A stretch of DNA of 64,000 nt from Duganella sp. CF458 (GTDB taxonomy: Bacteria > Pseudomonadota > Gammaproteobacteria > Burkholderiales > Burkholderiaceae_D): assembly GCF_900113115.1 (NCBI RefSeq), contig NZ_FOOF01000012.1:158319-222318 (forward strand), given 5' to 3'. The first letter of the stretch is position 1; each line of letters opens with the position of its first letter. Position numbers and translations under genes: made by a program. This document shows, piece by piece, positions 17,112-25,820 of this stretch. Below the pieces are notes generated by a model. The model did no database searches. It saw only the letters and a list, made by a program, of their open reading frames with translations, and was not told where the DNA came from.

Positions 17112-17715
17112 TGGACCCTCCTTCCTTCCCGGCCAGCGGCGCCGGCAGTACCGGGTAAGTGTGGTCCAGCGCCTGCAGGTAAGCCACCAGGTCCAGCACC
17201 TCCGGCTTGGCCACCACCACCTTGCCCACGGGCTTGAAGCCAGGCGGCAGGTTCACCACCCGGTCGCCAGGTTCCGCTGCTTCCTTGTAATCGAACAGGT
17301 AAGGGTAGGACGGCATGATCGAGCCCGGCACATAAGCACGCGGCTGGAACATATGCCCCAGGTGCCAGTCGGCGCTCGGCTGGCGTGCCCCGATATTGAA
17401 CAGGTCAGGTCCGGTGCGCATGGTGCCCAGCAAATGCGGCGTATCGTAGTAATAGTCCGCCGCTACCGAGGCCCGTCCCCAGCCGCGCTGGTCGTCCGGT
17501 GCCTGCGCCTTGTCGCGCGGCTGCTGCGAATGGCAATACACGCAGCCATTCCTGATGTAGACCTCGCGTCCGCGCAGCTGCTGCGCGGTGTAGGGCTTCA
17601 GGCCGGCCGGCGCCTCGCCCGCGCGCAACTGCACATGCGGCACGATCACCAGCGCTGACGTCGCGAGGGCCAGCGTCACCATCGCGCCGCCCAGGAGTTT
17701 GAGTTCGTCTTGCAT
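17098..17715 (-). CDS. ccoO: cbb3-type oxidase subunit II (CcoO-like cytochrome c)
   Basis: A 205-residue membrane-anchored cytochrome c. The N-terminal helix (ALATSALVIVPHVQL) precedes GREVYIRNGCVYCHSQQPR (haem-binding CVYCH) and the Met ligand in PGSIMPSYPYL, all standard CcoO features. ATG 17715 is 1 nt after the CcoN-like stop. In cbb3 enzymes CcoO passes electrons to the haem-copper subunit. The neighbours suggest a divergent, NO-regulated version of the complex. Confidence 0.85.
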   Translation of the reverse strand: MQDELKLLGGAMVTLALATSALVIVPHVQLRAGEAPAGLKPYTAQQLRGREVYIRNGCVYCHSQQPRDKAQAPDDQRGWGRASVAADYYYDTPHLLGTMRTGPDLFNIGARQPSADWHLGHMFQPRAYVPGSIMPSYPYLFDYKEAAEPGDRVVNLPPGFKPVGKVVVAKPEVLDLVAYLQALDHTYPVLPAPLAGKEGGSNAAK

Positions 17716-17716
17716 A

Positions 17717-19393
17717 TCAGGCTCCCGCGAGCTTGCTGGCCGGTGCGGGCGAATCGCTGTGCGTGTGCAGCAGCGCAGCGCCGACCCGACGCGGTCCATA
17801 GCGCAGCGCCATTGCGGCAAAATGCCAGGCAAAAACCAGGTGGCCGATGGTCATGATGGCGCCGCCGATCGAGCGGCTCTTCAGCCAGGGAATGGTCACG
17901 TTGACCGACTCCATGAAGGGACGCGCGGCATCCAGCATGGCCAGGCCTTGCAGCCAGCCGCCGATCGTCAGGCCGACGAAATAGATGCCGAAACCTGCCA
18001 CCACCAGCCAGAAATGCCAGGCAATCAGTTTGGGATAAGGCCACTCCCAGGCCATCACGCGCGGCATGACGAAGTAGATGGCGCCGAACATCACCATCGA
18101 GAAGAAGCCATACAGCCCGAGGTGCGCGTGCGCCACCGTGAAGTGGGTAAAGTGCGTCACCGTATTCACGCTGCGCAGGGCTTCGATCGAGCCCTGGATC
18201 GAGCTGAGGGTGTACATCATGCCGCCCAGGACGATAAAGCGCAGCGTCGGCGAATACACCAGCTTCGAGAAATGCCCGCGCATGGTCATGTGCTGGTTGA
18301 TGGAGAACGAAATCACGGGGATCACCATCATCACGCTCTGCACGATCGATAGCGTGATCAGCCAGCCCGGTACAGGGCCGCCGATCAAATGGTGGCCGCC
18401 CACCTGCCCATAGAAGAAGGCAAGCGTCCAGAACCCCAGCAGCGACAGGTTGTATGATTGCACCGGGCGTCCGATGATCTTTGGCAGGAAGTAGTACACC
18501 GACGCCACCGCCATCGGCGTGTAGAACAGCCCCAGCACGTTATGCCCGAACCACCAGTTCATCGCCGCCTGCTGCACGCCGAAGTGCACTGCCGGCAGGT
18601 TCCCGATCAGGAACAGGATAGGGAACCAGAACAGCGCCGCGCCCATATACCAGATCGACACGTACAGGTGATGTACTTTGCGGCTTTGCAGGGTGTACAC
18701 CAGCGGCAGGCCGACCAGGGCGCCGCCTGCCACCAGCAGCAAGTCCACCTGCCAGGGAATTTCCAGCCATTCAAGGCCATCGCTGATGCCGGCCGCAATG
18801 CAGCCCAGGCCCGCGATCAGGCCCGCATTCCACAGCATGGCGCCGAAAATGGCAAAGCGCCCGCCGACCAGATGCGTCTTCAGCAGGCGTGGCAGGAGCC
18901 AGATCGCAATGCCGAGCGCCGCCATCGGCGCCCAGCCGTAGGCCACCGCATTGAGGTGAATGGTGCGGATGCGGCCGAACGTCAGCCAGGGATACTGCAC
19001 CAGCCAGTCCGGCTCATGCAGCTTGATGGAACTGGTGAGTCCCGCTGCTGTCGCCACCAAGAGCCACACCACGGAACAGGAAAGAAAAACAAAGGTGACA
19101 AAAGCACTCGAACGGTCCGCCTCCACTCGTTCCGCCAACTCCTGCTGCATGGCGGCATGCTCGGCGGGGCTGGGTGCCCGCCGTTCCTGACCATCCACCG
19201 GCAGCGCCAGCCCGGCGCGCTGCTCCGGGCTGGCTGCCGGTTCCTCGCCGTGGCCGATCTCGCCCGGCGAGAAGATGACATTGGCGGCCGCCGAGGTGGC
19301 GTTGAACAGGCGATGCCGCAGCGACCAGATGAATACCAGCAGGCCGCTGACAGACAGGATGAAGGACGACAGGAGAATGGTGACGGTATCCAC
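17717..19393 (-). CDS. CcoS-CcoN fusion: divergent cbb3-type haem-copper oxidase subunit I
   Basis: A 558-residue protein. Residues 1-50 (hydrophobic helix, FIWSLRHRLFNATS, VIFSPGE) resemble CcoS, a cbb3 assembly protein normally separate. A hydrophilic linker leads to a CcoN-like core from about residue 95. Putative ligands: His146 (low-spin haem), His284 in WWFGHN, His334-His335 with Tyr328 six residues before (CcoN-type His-Tyr arrangement), and His422/His424 in VAHAHLG. CcoN normally reads FEGP at a conserved Glu; here it is SIQGS. It starts 2 nt after nnrS. It may reduce O2 or possibly NO. The oxidase Tyr favours O2, but the operon context is NO-related. Confidence 0.75.
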   Translation of the reverse strand: MDTVTILLSSFILSVSGLLVFIWSLRHRLFNATSAAANVIFSPGEIGHGEEPAASPEQRAGLALPVDGQERRAPSPAEHAAMQQELAERVEADRSSAFVTFVFLSCSVVWLLVATAAGLTSSIKLHEPDWLVQYPWLTFGRIRTIHLNAVAYGWAPMAALGIAIWLLPRLLKTHLVGGRFAIFGAMLWNAGLIAGLGCIAAGISDGLEWLEIPWQVDLLLVAGGALVGLPLVYTLQSRKVHHLYVSIWYMGAALFWFPILFLIGNLPAVHFGVQQAAMNWWFGHNVLGLFYTPMAVASVYYFLPKIIGRPVQSYNLSLLGFWTLAFFYGQVGGHHLIGGPVPGWLITLSIVQSVMMVIPVISFSINQHMTMRGHFSKLVYSPTLRFIVLGGMMYTLSSIQGSIEALRSVNTVTHFTHFTVAHAHLGLYGFFSMVMFGAIYFVMPRVMAWEWPYPKLIAWHFWLVVAGFGIYFVGLTIGGWLQGLAMLDAARPFMESVNVTIPWLKSRSIGGAIMTIGHLVFAWHFAAMALRYGPRRVGAALLHTHSDSPAPASKLAGA

Positions 19394-19395
19394 TT

Positions 19396-20583
19396 TTAAC
19401 CTTCCCGCCCGTCGATGCGGGCCTGGCTTAAGTAAGGCGCATACACGAACAGGTAGAGAAGGAAGGCGGCCGACCAGGCCAGTGCCGAGCCAAGCAACAG
19501 GAAGTCACGCATTCCAGCGGGAACTATATTGGCACACAAACGGGCCACCGCGCCAGCCTGCAGCAAAAGATACATTGCGCTTTCGGCCGGGCCGGCGCGC
19601 AGCATGCGGCCCGTGTGGCCAAGGGCCGTGCGGGTGATCATGCCAAGGATCAGGCCGGACATGCCGCCCACTGCCAGAGCGTGGAAGGCGCTGCTGGCCG
19701 AACCGATGCCCAGCGCCGCAAAGCCCAGCAGCACCAGGCCGGCCACGATCCAGGCGTAAGCCAGGTGCAGGATCCACAGCAAAGGCACGCGCACGGTGGC
19801 AAACGGCGCCCAAGCGGCCAGCCGGATCGCGTTGACCGCCGCCGCCGCGAAAGCCAGCAGCGCCACCACGAAGCCCGGCAAGCCCGTCACCCAGGCCAGC
19901 GCTGTCGCCAGCAGCAGGGTGATGCTGGCCTTTTCGCGCCACGCCACGGTAAGCGGTTGGCTGCCCGGCGCGCCGTTACGCGTGAACATGGGGATCACGC
20001 GGCCGCCCATCACCGCCTCGAGGACCGTGATCATCAGGATCGCCCCGTGCACGGGAGTCAGCGGCGACAGGGCAATCCAGCCATTGGCCGCAGCATGGAA
20101 CAGCAGGTTGGCCACCGACAGCAAGGCCAGGATGGCGCAGATCGGGTAGTTGCGTTTGCTTCGTGCCAGGTAAAGCACGCGGCCGAAAGCCACCGCGCAC
20201 AACGGCAGGAACAGGCCATCGACGATCAGCGCCGGCACGCCGGGCGCCAGCAGCATGGCGATGCGGCCGCCTATCCACAGCACGGCCAACCCTGCAAGCT
20301 GGCCGCCGGCCGGCGTCTGCAGGTTGGTCCAGTTGCGGCCAGCGGTAAACAGGAAGCCGACAATCACCGCGCCGCCAAAAGCGAACACCATTTCATGCAT
20401 ATGCCATAGCATGTTGGCCGCGGGCATGGCGGGCAGCATGCCCTTGTAGGCCAGCAGCCACACTGGCACCGACAGCATCGCCAGCGCAGCCGCCAGCAGG
20501 TAGAAAGGGCGGAAACCCAGTCGCAGCAGCGGATGCGGCTGCCCGGCTGGCGTGGGTTCGGTGGGAATATGGATGCTGCGCAT
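19396..20583 (-). CDS. nnrS: NnrS family haem-copper membrane protein
   Basis: A 395-residue, twelve-helix protein of the NnrS family. It shows the N-terminal HPLLRLGFRPFYLLAA, then LWHMHEMVFAFGGAVIVGFLFTA with family-conserved His residues, and GRVIPMFTRN. NnrS protects against nitric oxide in other bacteria and is commonly in the NsrR or NNR regulon. ATG 20583 has a TGAGG site; a second in-frame ATG at 20595 is possible. It is the first gene of the minus-strand operon and is divergent from nsrR. Confidence 0.9.
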   Translation of the reverse strand: MRSIHIPTEPTPAGQPHPLLRLGFRPFYLLAAALAMLSVPVWLLAYKGMLPAMPAANMLWHMHEMVFAFGGAVIVGFLFTAGRNWTNLQTPAGGQLAGLAVLWIGGRIAMLLAPGVPALIVDGLFLPLCAVAFGRVLYLARSKRNYPICAILALLSVANLLFHAAANGWIALSPLTPVHGAILMITVLEAVMGGRVIPMFTRNGAPGSQPLTVAWREKASITLLLATALAWVTGLPGFVVALLAFAAAAVNAIRLAAWAPFATVRVPLLWILHLAYAWIVAGLVLLGFAALGIGSASSAFHALAVGGMSGLILGMITRTALGHTGRMLRAGPAESAMYLLLQAGAVARLCANIVPAGMRDFLLLGSALAWSAAFLLYLFVYAPYLSQARIDGREG

Positions 20584-20601
20584 GGCGGGCCTCATGTTCT
20601 T

Positions 20602-20673
20602 AAGATGTATAATGAATGCTACATTAGGCCCGTGGCCAAAGCAATATTTTGAATGCATCTTTATGTGACGCAG
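20602..20673. promoter_or_regulatory. nnrS-nsrR intergenic region with probable NsrR half-sites
   Basis: AAGATGTATAA at 20602-20612 faces nnrS, and the inverse form TGCATCTTTAT lies at 20654-20664 before nsrR. Both match the AAGATGYAT half-site known for NsrR operators. The second is part of a 20-bp block (20654-20673) shared with the hmp upstream region. NsrR binding is inferred. Confidence 0.6.
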
Positions 20674-20676
20674 ATC

Positions 20677-21141
20677 ATGAGACTGACATCCTTCACCGAC
20701 TACACCCTGCGTTCGCTGATGCACCTGGGCATGAACCGCGACAAGCTGGTCACGATCCAGGAGATCGCCGACCTGCATGACATCTCGAAAAACCACCTGA
20801 CCAAGGTGATCCACCAGTTGGGCGCCAGCGGCCTGGTGGAAACCGTGCGCGGCCGGCACGGCGGCCTGCGCCTGAACCGCGAGCCGGAGGATATCAATAT
20901 TGGCGAAGTGGTACGCGATAGCGAATCGGACTTCCATATCGCCGAATGCTTCGAAGCCGATGCCGGCCACTGCGCCTTCCTGCGCGATTGCGCCCTCAAA
21001 CGCAAGCTGGGCGAAGCCACCGAAGCCTTCCTGCATGTACTGGATGGCATGACGTTGGCCGACATCCTGCCTGGCCCCCATGGCGGCAACAGCGGCAAGG
21101 GCGGGGAGAAAACCATCATCCTTCAGAAAATGCGCATTTAA
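20677..21141 (+). CDS. nsrR: Rrf2-family nitric-oxide-sensing repressor NsrR
   Basis: A 154-residue Rrf2 regulator that starts MRLTSFTDYTLRSLMHL and has the winged-helix recognition region HLTKVIHQLGASG. Three Cys (91, 99, 105) in ECFEADAGHC and LRDC are the iron-sulphur ligands of NsrR, whose cluster reacts with NO. ATG 20677 fits the family N-terminus; an in-frame ATG at 20653 would lie inside the putative operator. It is divergent from nnrS and followed by hmp, two standard NsrR targets, so an autoregulated NO-response module is likely. Confidence 0.9.
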   Translation: MRLTSFTDYTLRSLMHLGMNRDKLVTIQEIADLHDISKNHLTKVIHQLGASGLVETVRGRHGGLRLNREPEDINIGEVVRDSESDFHIAECFEADAGHCAFLRDCALKRKLGEATEAFLHVLDGMTLADILPGPHGGNSGKGGEKTIILQKMRI

Positions 21142-21143
21142 TC

Positions 21144-21183
21144 TGCATCTTTATTGACGCAGTTTAAGGCAAACATGTATTAT
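21144..21183 (+). promoter_or_regulatory. hmp promoter with overlapping NsrR-type element
   Basis: TGCATCTTTAT at 21144-21154 followed by TGACGCAG repeats the element before nsrR. A sigma70-like promoter is visible: -35 TTGACG at 21154-21159 and -10 TATTAT at 21178-21183, spacing 18. The putative operator abuts the -35 box, which suits repression by NsrR. Confidence 0.6.
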
Positions 21184-21216
21184 GGGTGCATGTTTAGCCG
21201 AGAAGGAGCCATACCC

Positions 21217-22398
21217 ATGCTGTCCGCAGAACACCGTGCCATCGTCACCGCCACCGTCCCGATCCTGGAGCAGGGCGGCGAAGCCCTGACCCGCCATTTC
21301 TATCAAACGCTGTTCACCGATTTCCCGCAGGTGAAGCCATTCTTCAACCAGGCCCACCAGCACAGCGGCGACCAGCAGCGCGCCCTGGCCAACGGCATCC
21401 TGATGTACGCCAAGCATATCGAGCGCCTGGAAGCGCTGGGCCCGCTGGTAAACACCATCGTCACCAAGCACGTTGCGCTGCAAATCCAGCCTGAACACTA
21501 CCCGATGGTCGGCGCCAGCCTGCTGAAGGCCATCCGCGAAGTGCTCGGCTCGGAGACCGCGACCGACGCCGTCCTGGAAGCATGGGGCGCCGCGTACGGC
21601 CAGCTGGCCGAGATCCTGATCGGCGCCGAAGGCAAGACTTATGAAGCCGCCGCGGCCGCGCCGGGCGGCTGGATGGGCGCGCGCCAGTTCATCGTGGCGG
21701 CCAAGCGGGTCGAAAGCGAGGAGATCACCAGTTTCGTATTCCGTCCCGCCGATGGCCTGCCGGTGCTGGACTTCACGCCGGGCCAATATATCGGCATCCG
21801 CGTGGTGGTGGACGGCCAGGAGCAGCGCCGCCAGTACTCGCTATCGGCGGCTCCCAACGGCCAGACTTACCGGATCAGCGTCAAGCGCGAAGAGAGCGGC
21901 ATGGTGTCGGGCTTCCTGCATGCGAACCTGAACGAGGGCGATAGCGTGGACCTGTTCCCGCCAACCGGCGCCTTCACGCTGGCGGAAGGCAGCCGCCCGG
22001 TCGTTCTGATTTCCGGTGGCGTCGGCATCACGCCGACCCTGGCCATGCTGGAGCAGGCGCTGGAAACCGGCCGTGAAATCCGCTTCATCCACGCGGCCCG
22101 CCACGCTGGCGTGCACGCCTTCCGCGACCATGTCGACGGCCTGGCCCAGCGCCATCCGCAACTGAAGCGCCATTACATTTATGCGGAAGACCGCGCGGGC
22201 CATCCGCAAGCCGATGCGGTCGGCCTGCTGGGCAACAAGGAGTTGGGCGAATGGCTGCCGCAATCGCGCGACGTCGACGCCTACTTCCTCGGCCCGGTGC
22301 CGTTCATGCAGGCCGTGAAGCGCAGCCTGCGCGAACTGGGTGTACCGGAAGCGCAGACCCACTACGAGTTCTTCGGCCCGGCCAAGGCCCTCGACTGA
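21217..22398 (+). CDS. hmp: Flavohaemoprotein, nitric oxide dioxygenase
   Basis: A 393-residue three-domain protein. The globin domain spans about 1-137, with RHFYQTLF (B10 Tyr), NQAHQHSGDQQ (E7 Gln) and proximal His in VTKHVALQ. The FAD domain carries RQYSLS. The NAD domain carries ISGGVGITPTLAM and ends YEFFGPAKAL. The enzyme converts NO plus O2 to nitrate with NAD(P)H in the cytoplasm. ATG 21217 has an AAGGAG site. The gene lies directly behind nsrR with its own promoter. Confidence 0.95.
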   Translation: MLSAEHRAIVTATVPILEQGGEALTRHFYQTLFTDFPQVKPFFNQAHQHSGDQQRALANGILMYAKHIERLEALGPLVNTIVTKHVALQIQPEHYPMVGASLLKAIREVLGSETATDAVLEAWGAAYGQLAEILIGAEGKTYEAAAAAPGGWMGARQFIVAAKRVESEEITSFVFRPADGLPVLDFTPGQYIGIRVVVDGQEQRRQYSLSAAPNGQTYRISVKREESGMVSGFLHANLNEGDSVDLFPPTGAFTLAEGSRPVVLISGGVGITPTLAMLEQALETGREIRFIHAARHAGVHAFRDHVDGLAQRHPQLKRHYIYAEDRAGHPQADAVGLLGNKELGEWLPQSRDVDAYFLGPVPFMQAVKRSLRELGVPEAQTHYEFFGPAKALD

Positions 22399-22403
22399 GT
22401 CCT

Positions 22404-23951
22404 TTACAGCGGCTCCAGCTTGGGGCCGCGCAGCCCCACCAGCAGGGCGCGGCCGGAAGGCGCGATACGGTACTCGCCGTAGCGCGCCTTTTCATATCGC
22501 TTTGCCTCGCCTTCCTTGAAGAACCATCCGTCGCTGGCCAGCATCCAGCGGCCATCCTTATTCTCCAGCCTTACCTGGATTGTCCCGTCACCGGGCGGTG
22601 CTGCATCGTGCTTGTAGCCGACAAGCTCGAGGACATGGTCCGGACCCAGTCGCCCGACGGCGTATGTCGCTCTGCTGTTTTCGCTGGGCTGTTCGCCCGC
22701 CGGCAGCCTGACGAACAGGCGCATATAGTCGCCCTGCATCAGCGAACGCGGATCACGCGGCCCCAGTTCGACGAAGGCCACCTGGCCGCTTGCGATCAAG
22801 CCTTCGTTGCGTACCACCACCGCATTCGCAATCGCCAGCGCTGCAAGCCCGCTGAGCGCCAACCCGGCATGTACCAGGCCGCTGCGCAGTGGCGTTTGCG
22901 GCGCGGCGGCCTGCCGTTTCACGCGGCGTAACGGTACCAGGCAGAATGCCAGCAAGAGCGCCCCGGCCATGGCAAATAATCCAGCCTTATGCGCCAGCGG
23001 CAGCGACAGGTCGTAGTACGCGCTACCCACGCCCCATGCCGCCGCAATGCCGCAGGCCAGTGCCAGCCGGTAGCGGCCATCGGCAACGCAGGCGGCGAGC
23101 AGCAAGAGCGGCATGCCCATGGCCGGGACAAAGAAGGTGAATCCGGCCACCACCAAGGCGACGCCCAGGCACCACCATTGACGCACGGCAGGCAGGGCGC
23201 GCGCCAGGATCGCCGCGGCGGCGGCCGTGCACGCAAGCGACACCGCGCAAGTGAGGGGCTGCAGCGCCCGCGCGGCGCCTGTGCCATGCACCATGAGCGC
23301 AGCGGGGGACAACAATGCCGGGCCAGCCCAGACGGCGAAGCCGCCCAGCGTGAACACCAGCCAGCCGGACAGGAATGGCTCGGCTATGGTGCCTAAACTG
23401 GGCGCGCGGGCAAATTGGCGGCCTGCCATCCATAGCGCAGCAACGGCATGCAATGCAAACCACCACACGTCGCCATGCTTGCCGAGTTCGGATTCGGACG
23501 GCACCAGGGCCGGCACCAGCATGGCCGCGCAAATGCCGCCAAGGATGGTGCGCACCCACGCTTGCGGCACCAGGCCAGCCAATAGTACGGCGAGCGCCGC
23601 CATCAGCAGTGCGGCAAGGCGGTGATCCATCAGCATGAACAGGCTGAAGCCCAACACCCCGCCCGCCGACAGCAGCAGCGGAAACGCCGCCTGTTCGAGC
23701 AACATCGGGACTGTTTTCCGGCGCAACAGCACGACGGAAGCTGCCACCAGCAGCGCCGCGACTGTCGCGTTGCTGCCATGGCCGGCATTGAGATATTCAA
23801 TCAGCAGCCCGATCAGCAAGAGGATCGGAACGGCGGCAATCCACGCCCCGAGCCCCATCAGCAGCACGATATGCCACGGCCGCGTATCGCTGCTGCCGGC
23901 GGCGATGGCCTGCGCCTCGTCGAGAATCTGTTGCAAGCCGTCGCGGTTCAT
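22404..23951 (-). CDS. DUF4401/GDYXXLXY domain membrane protein
   Basis: A 515-residue protein: about ten hydrophobic segments over residues 30-340 (DUF4401-like), then a soluble C-terminal domain with the signature QGDYMRLFVRLP (GDYxxLxY-type) and GKDGRWMLASDG-like strands. The signature Tyr is replaced by Val here (GDYMRLFV). Its ATG overlaps the stop of the DUF2157 gene by 4 nt, the usual pairing for these families. The function is uncharacterised; a membrane complex formed with the DUF2157 partner is likely. Confidence 0.8.
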   Translation of the reverse strand: MNRDGLQQILDEAQAIAAGSSDTRPWHIVLLMGLGAWIAAVPILLLIGLLIEYLNAGHGSNATVAALLVAASVVLLRRKTVPMLLEQAAFPLLLSAGGVLGFSLFMLMDHRLAALLMAALAVLLAGLVPQAWVRTILGGICAAMLVPALVPSESELGKHGDVWWFALHAVAALWMAGRQFARAPSLGTIAEPFLSGWLVFTLGGFAVWAGPALLSPAALMVHGTGAARALQPLTCAVSLACTAAAAAILARALPAVRQWWCLGVALVVAGFTFFVPAMGMPLLLLAACVADGRYRLALACGIAAAWGVGSAYYDLSLPLAHKAGLFAMAGALLLAFCLVPLRRVKRQAAAPQTPLRSGLVHAGLALSGLAALAIANAVVVRNEGLIASGQVAFVELGPRDPRSLMQGDYMRLFVRLPAGEQPSENSRATYAVGRLGPDHVLELVGYKHDAAPPGDGTIQVRLENKDGRWMLASDGWFFKEGEAKRYEKARYGEYRIAPSGRALLVGLRGPKLEPL

Positions 23952-24892
23952 GCCTGGCCTCCCGCGCGATGTTTTGCCAGCAGCCTGCTGGCGGCAAACG
24001 AAACGAGGGCGATGGCGAGCAAGCCGGATGCGATGAATATGGTAAACCGGTCGCAGCCCATCGCATCGAGGATTTTCGCAAATGCGATGACGGCGACGTA
24101 CAACAGGGCCAGGCAGGCAATGCTGGTGGACGCCAGGTCGTACAGCGCCAGGGTTGCAGTAGCTGCACCGACCAGCAGGGCGGCGAGCATGATCGGGCCC
24201 ATGCCCTGGTCGAAGGCCAGCACGCTGGCCGGCAAGGCGATATACCCCATGGCCAGCAGCACTGCCAGGCGCAATGACCAGATGCCGCTGCCGGTATAGC
24301 GCCGCAACGGCGGCAGCATCACGGCGGGCAGCAGCAGGGACAGCACCCACGCGGCGGCGACCAGGCCAAACGACACCTCGTAATGGGACCAGCCGCCTTC
24401 GGCCTTGAGCCAGAGCGCAATCGCGGTGGAGGCGACCGCCAGCCAGGGCGTCCACAACACTTCGCTGCGCAGCACCAGGCATAGCGGCAGGCCGAGGACG
24501 GTCCAGAGGGCGAACAGCTGCCAGGGATCGGCCCCGGTCTGGTAAGTCTGGCCGATGCAAGCGAACAAGGCGCCGCTTGCCAGGAAGGAGAACAGGGTGG
24601 CCACAACGCGAACGCGCGGAATCAGCGACGCGGCAAGCAGGCCGACCGCGACAGCCGCCTGCATGACGCCGATACGGCCGAAGCGGCCCAGCACGTCCCA
24701 ATTCGAGGCAATCCAGAACATCAGGCCAAGCCCGCACAATCCCGCGCCGGCGACGGCGACAGCTTGCGGCAAGCGTGACGGGAGCCAGCCTGGCTGGCCG
24801 CGCAGGCCCGCCATCAATTCGAGTTCCGTGGTGGAGCGGTGGTCAAGCTGGTGGCGCGCAGCCAGTTCCAGCAAGGTTTGTCGCAAGCTCAT
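23948..24892 (-). CDS. DUF2157 domain membrane protein
   Basis: A 314-residue protein with a soluble N-terminal segment (about 50 residues) and roughly eight membrane helices. The region FWIASNWDVLGRFGRIGVM is the characteristic DUF2157 stretch. It is translationally coupled to the DUF4401/GDYXXLXY gene. The role is unknown in the family. An AGGAAAC site precedes the ATG. Confidence 0.85.
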   Translation of the reverse strand: MSLRQTLLELAARHQLDHRSTTELELMAGLRGQPGWLPSRLPQAVAVAGAGLCGLGLMFWIASNWDVLGRFGRIGVMQAAVAVGLLAASLIPRVRVVATLFSFLASGALFACIGQTYQTGADPWQLFALWTVLGLPLCLVLRSEVLWTPWLAVASTAIALWLKAEGGWSHYEVSFGLVAAAWVLSLLLPAVMLPPLRRYTGSGIWSLRLAVLLAMGYIALPASVLAFDQGMGPIMLAALLVGAATATLALYDLASTSIACLALLYVAVIAFAKILDAMGCDRFTIFIASGLLAIALVSFAASRLLAKHRAGGQA

Positions 24893-24942
24893 GTTTCCTC
24901 TTCAGCGCATCGCAATGCGCCGAAGGGTAACATGGAAAGTTG

Positions 24943-25779
24943 CTAAACCAACAGCGCGGCAGCCATCGCGGAAGCATCGGCTTCCGCTTCTTCCAGCATC
25001 TGCTCGCGCTTTTCGGTATCGATGAACAGGTCCATTACGGAATCTTCGTGCGGCGGCTGTTGCTGGTCCGGGGCCAGCGGCGAAGCGATGGGCGCGAAGT
25101 GATTCGCCAGCAGCAGGGTGTCGAGCAAGGTCTCGGGCGGGATCTGCAGCATGCCGCTGCGCAGGCTCTCGATCGCCTCCGCCACCTCGGCTGGAATGCC
25201 CAGCTTCTTCAGCACTTCGCGCGTGATGATCTCTTCGCTCGCGGTTTGCCAGTTTTCCGGATCGGGTTCCAGCAGGCCAGGGAATTCATCGGCGCGCGAC
25301 AGCAGGTAGAAACTGCCCACTTCATGCACGATGGCGGCGAACAGGGCGGTGTCGGGATTCACGCCGGTGACCTCGCGCGCGATGATGCGCGACAGGCAGG
25401 CGACGTGGATGGTGTGCTGCCACAGCTGCTCGGCTTTCGCGCGCAGCACGGGATCGGTGATCTTGCTGCCGAAGGCGCGCACCACCATGGCCGCAGCCAG
25501 CGCGTACAGGTTGTGATATCCCACGCGCATGATGGCGTTGCGCACATTGGTGATATCCGGCCCGCCGGTGCGGTTGAACATGGCGGAGTTGGACAGCGAG
25601 ACGGTGCGCGCGGCCAGTTGCGGCTCGGCCAGCACCAGCTTGATGGCGTCCTCCATCGGACAATCCGGATCGTCCAGGGCGAGCTGGACGCGCAGGGCGG
25701 CATTAACGCTGGTAGGAAACACGAGGTCTCCCCGGATCGCCAGCGCGGCGACGTGTCCGAAGGCTTCCAGTTTATTCAT
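24943..25779 (-). CDS. HDOD domain protein
   Basis: A 278-residue protein dominated by an HDOD domain: LVFPTSVNAALRVQLALDDP at the start, the substrate-like loop VSLSNSAMFNRTG, and AIVHEVGSFYLLSR in place of the HD-type metal motif. HDOD proteins are HD-GYP relatives that usually lack catalysis and act in signalling or regulation. Start MNKLEAFG at 25779 is preferred because the longer frame runs into the palindromic repeat. Target unknown. Confidence 0.8.
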   Translation of the reverse strand: MNKLEAFGHVAALAIRGDLVFPTSVNAALRVQLALDDPDCPMEDAIKLVLAEPQLAARTVSLSNSAMFNRTGGPDITNVRNAIMRVGYHNLYALAAAMVVRAFGSKITDPVLRAKAEQLWQHTIHVACLSRIIAREVTGVNPDTALFAAIVHEVGSFYLLSRADEFPGLLEPDPENWQTASEEIITREVLKKLGIPAEVAEAIESLRSGMLQIPPETLLDTLLLANHFAPIASPLAPDQQQPPHEDSVMDLFIDTEKREQMLEEAEADASAMAAALLV

Positions 25780-25820
25780 GCCGAAAATTATACGGCCCCA
25801 CAGGGCATAGTGCCAAATGC

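Noticed and set aside
17717..19393. Calling the CcoN-like protein a nitric oxide reductase
   Set aside because: The oxidase-type Tyr before the His pair is present and NorB-type Glu residues were not identified, so O2 reduction stays the default despite the NO context.
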